Below, piece by piece: positions 6,899-8,361 of a stretch of 8,361 nucleotides of DNA. The stretch covers positions 1 to 8,361 of the forward strand of contig CAOPQH010000067.1 of the NCBI GenBank assembly GCA_948505485.1, in the 5' to 3' direction. A model generated the notes under the pieces. It ran no database searches, was not told where the DNA came from, and saw only the letters and a list, made by a program, of their open reading frames with translations. The stretch comes from an uncultured Clostridia bacterium (GTDB taxonomy: Bacteria > Bacillota > Clostridia > TANB77 > CAG-508). The position numbers and the translations under genes are program-made. Position 1 is the first letter of the stretch. Each line of letters starts with the position of its first letter.

Positions 6899-6923
6899 AT
6901 AGTAATTTATACTATATCTCCTT
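6899..6923 (-). promoter_or_regulatory. Distant ackA ribosome binding site with intervening hairpin
   Basis: AAGGAG (6918-6923) is the only Shine-Dalgarno match before ackA and lies 29 nt from the ATG. Between them, ATAGTA (6910-6915) and TACTAT (6899-6904) are exact inverted repeats around a 5-nt loop. Folding this 17-nt hairpin would reduce the effective spacing to 12 nt. The stem has one G-C pair and is weak. Confidence 0.45.
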
Positions 6924-6930
6924 GTTTATG

Positions 6931-6953
6931 TATTTAGGTTTTATATTTAGGTT
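6931..6953 (-). repeat. Two 10-bp direct repeats in the ackA leader
   Basis: AACCTAAATA (minus strand) occurs at 6931-6940 and 6944-6953, offset 13. The inverse TAGGTT lies just upstream in the transcript (6961-6966), and a further TAGGT at 6955-6959 could pair with either copy. They lie between the ackA promoter and ribosome site. A regulatory role is conjecture. Confidence 0.5.
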
Positions 6954-7006
6954 TACCTATAACCTAGTAAATATAAACATTTGTAGCTTATATTAACTTG
7001 TACAAT

Positions 7007-7035
7007 ATTATATATAAAACATTATTTTTTTTCAA
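7007..7035 (-). promoter_or_regulatory. Sigma-A promoter of ackA
   Basis: On the minus strand, TTGAAA (7030-7035) and a perfect TATAAT (7007-7012) are 17 nt apart, a near-consensus housekeeping promoter. Transcription should begin near 7000, leaving an untranslated leader of about 110 nt. Confidence 0.75.
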
Positions 7036-7040
7036 TAGCT

Positions 7041-7074
7041 AAGTTAAAAAAACATTGTTTTTTTAACTTTTTTT
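7041..7074. terminator. Hairpin terminator between the structured element and the ackA promoter
   Basis: A perfect 13-bp stem (7041-7053 with 7057-7069) closes a 3-nt loop. On the + strand it is followed by five T (7070-7074), the standard form. On the minus strand the arms carry long A and T runs but there is no T tail after the stem. It sits 6 bp from the ackA -35 box and would separate ackA from transcripts arriving from either side. Confidence 0.6.
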
Positions 7075-7075
7075 A

Positions 7076-7497
7076 TTACAGTTCACAGTCGATTTAATTT
7101 TGTAGTTTATAAGAAATAATATATAAAAATTATTCATCTTCACATGCTCAAGCTAATTTCAGAGAAACTTTAAATCAATTTTTAGGGTCCCTTTTTCGAT
7201 GTGACTCAAACAACCCCTAAAAATTGATTAATAGTTTCTATCTTCAATTACTTTCGACCGCTCATCTTCATAATTTTATATATTATTTCTAGTTAATCTG
7301 AGTATAGCCGTGAATTGTAACCTTTTGTTCTTACAGTTCGTTATTATAGTTTTTCTGATGTCCTGCAACGTAGGATTAATTATTTTTTTCAATCGCTTAC
7401 GTAAACATAGCTAGGGTCTTCCTACCAGCTTTTGATAAAAAATAATTAATCCTCCTGCGCGGACCTTAAGATACTGTTAACTTAACTGTAAGAACAA
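7076..7497. ncRNA. Candidate large structured non-coding RNA (two nested hairpin domains)
   Basis: No reading frame of note exists here, but about 420 bp are dominated by long-range complementarity. Domain I is closed by 7076-7086 with 7310-7320 (11 bp, one G-T). It continues with 7112-7133 and 7270-7290 (21 bp, one bulged A), 7163-7169 and 7233-7239 (7 bp), and 7173-7187 and 7215-7229 (15 bp perfect), ending in a 27-nt loop. Domain II is closed by 7325-7338 with 7484-7497 (14 bp perfect). It continues with GTCC/GGAC (7360-7363, 7461-7464), then 7372-7388 and 7437-7453 (17 bp perfect), and is topped by a small TAGG/CCTA hairpin (7413-7425). Locally GC-rich patches fall in loops and junctions. 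I see no group II intron domain V, tRNA, T-box or riboswitch core. Size and multi-branch form resemble large ornate bacterial RNAs (ROOL, GOLLD) in general character only. Strand is undetermined, and no convincing promoter is seen on either side. Confidence 0.5.
7134..7270 (+). repeat. Direct repeat TCATCTTCA flanking the domain I inner helix
   Basis: TCATCTTCA occurs at 7134-7142 and 7262-7270. The two copies sit opposite each other, at the inner end of the 21-bp helix, on both sides of the internal loop of the 7076-7320 domain. Confidence 0.7.
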
Positions 7498-7516
7498 TTA
7501 ATAGAACAATTACAAT

Positions 7517-7575
7517 AAAAAAAGATGAAAGCCGGGGCTTTCGGATAAAAAACATCCGAAAGTTTCCCGGCTTTC
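7517..7575 (-). terminator. Rho-independent terminator of the 7589-8361 gene
   Basis: On the minus strand a 10-bp GC-rich outer stem (7527-7536 with 7566-7575) and a 9-bp inner stem (7538-7546 with 7554-7562) enclose a 7-nt loop. They are followed two nt later by seven T (7517-7523). It begins 14 bp beyond the stop of the gene to its right. Its GC-rich arms match that gene rather than the AT-rich host DNA. Confidence 0.92.
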
Positions 7576-7588
7576 TGCACACAAAACT

Positions 7589-8361
7589 TTATTTTTTGAC
7601 CTTTACCTTTACAGGTTGAAGGTCACCTACTGACTTCACAAGCCCTCTGCCGTTTGAAACCCGTGGCACAAGCTTCCGATTGTCTTCTACAACCTTTGAC
7701 CAAGTGCCTTTGAGTTTCCTTACTTTGTAGACAATTCCGTTCTTAGATTTCGCTCTCGCGATAATCAAGATTTTATTTGCCCTTGTTTGGGCAAAAACTT
7801 GTCTACTGTCTGAGGTGAAACTTACGTACTTAATATTTTTGTACGTGTTTTTGTCCCACTTCAGAATCCCCTTCTTCTTGTTGAAGTAGGGCGCGCACAG
7901 GGCTGCCGCTTTCTGTCCTGCCTTTTTTATCATCAACTTACGATGATTTCCGGCAGGTTTCATGTAATAGAACGTTTTAACCTTAGTCTTTGCGACCTTG
8001 GTTGTTCCCGTCCCATTACCGTTAATTGATACCTGAACGGTTGCCTGGCCTTTTTCTGTCACATCTGCTGACAGATTGGCCTGACCTTTGTCTCCAATAG
8101 TTCCTCCGACAGTTCCTGTGCCAGTTTCTGTTGCTGTACTGGTTTTCACAGTTTCCTGCTTTATTAACTTACCACTTTCGTCATAAAAGTAGTAAGTCGT
8201 CTCTGTTGCGGTTGATACCATACTACCTTTGTAGTTATACCAACCTAATATCTCCATCAAACGGTCCCAAGTAATATGACCGCTTATATACTGCTGATAC
8301 CACCAATTTACATCAATGGTACCAGAAATTCCCCCCTGCGATCCGTTTGGAGCAAGGGTTG
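7589..8361 (-). CDS. Unrecognised basic protein, C-terminal 256 residues (5' end outside window)
   Basis: The frame stays open upstream of the TTG/ATG codons at 8255-8260 up to the window edge, adding at least 33 residues (ending ...GTIDVNWWYQQYISGHITWDR in outline), so the true start lies beyond 8361. I do not recognise the family. The visible part has an aromatic segment with WWYQQY and GWYNY, then a Thr/Gly-rich stretch with two STATET copies and two KGQA units (GDKGQANLSADV and TEKGQATVQVS), then about 140 residues very rich in Lys/Arg and ending in VKVKVKK. No membrane segment or catalytic motif is evident in the visible part. GC is about 45%, against about 27% for ackA, with many C/G-ending codons, so the gene looks acquired. 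A phage structural or cell-surface protein is possible, but that is a guess. A strong terminator follows directly. Confidence 0.75.
   Translation of the reverse strand, partial: TLAPNGSQGGISGTIDVNWWYQQYISGHITWDRLMEILGWYNYKGSMVSTATETTYYFYDESGKLIKQETVKTSTATETGTGTVGGTIGDKGQANLSADVTEKGQATVQVSINGNGTGTTKVAKTKVKTFYYMKPAGNHRKLMIKKAGQKAAALCAPYFNKKKGILKWDKNTYKNIKYVSFTSDSRQVFAQTRANKILIIARAKSKNGIVYKVRKLKGTWSKVVEDNRKLVPRVSNGRGLVKSVGDLQPVKVKVKK

Noticed and set aside
6898..6906. ATT codon as an upstream start of ackA at better spacing from the AAGGAG site
   Set aside because: The canonical acetate kinase N-terminus begins exactly at the ATG, and ATT starts are very rare.
7076..7497. Group II intron or its remnant
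   Set aside because: No domain V signature, no GUGYG-type 5' end and no reverse transcriptase ORF were found on either strand.
8255..8260. TTG/ATG as the start of the rightmost gene
   Set aside because: The frame stays open without stops to the window edge and no ribosome binding site precedes these codons.

Overview
The window is most likely chromosomal DNA of an endospore-forming, low-GC Gram-positive bacterium (Bacillota, Clostridia type). Four observations support this: about 25-28% GC over most of its length with A/T-ending codons, a dipicolinate synthase subunit B gene, a clostridial-style acetate kinase, and a divergent IMP dehydrogenase. I cannot name a genus from the sequence alone.

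Layout, left to right. The 3' end of a tyrosine recombinase (XerC/XerD type, + strand) enters at position 1 and ends at 323. It converges on dpaB/spoVFB (395-973, minus), with a shared hairpin terminator between them. A 378-bp gap (974-1351) follows. It holds a possible sigma-K promoter for dpaB, a locally GC-rich patch with three copies of an AGCTTGrCGA motif inside an imperfect inverted repeat, and two strong hairpins. Next come three complete minus-strand genes, each apparently its own transcription unit: a P2-type (Ca2+-ATPase-like) cation pump (1352-3919), guaB-like IMP dehydrogenase (4041-5546) and ackA acetate kinase (5695-6888). guaB and ackA have recognisable sigma-A promoters (spacer 17 each) and terminators. 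The pump has a terminator but no convincing promoter.

The 700-bp gap 6889-7588 contains the ackA leader and promoter, then about 420 bp (7076-7497) with no gene but dense long-range complementarity. Two large nested hairpin domains (helices of 21, 15, 17 and 14 bp) have outer strands that can also pair in a different, mutually exclusive way. This is the best candidate for an undescribed element, probably a large structured non-coding RNA. To its right, composition changes abruptly. From about 7525 to the window edge GC is about 45%, and this part carries the 3' end of an unrecognised, very basic protein gene on the minus strand with a textbook terminator. This end looks acquired (prophage or other mobile DNA), or is less likely an assembly join.

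Functionally the complete genes are unrelated housekeeping functions: spore-core dipicolinate synthesis, ion homeostasis, guanine nucleotide synthesis, and acetate/ATP-forming fermentation. There is no multi-gene operon in the window. The interest lies in the intergenic sequence.
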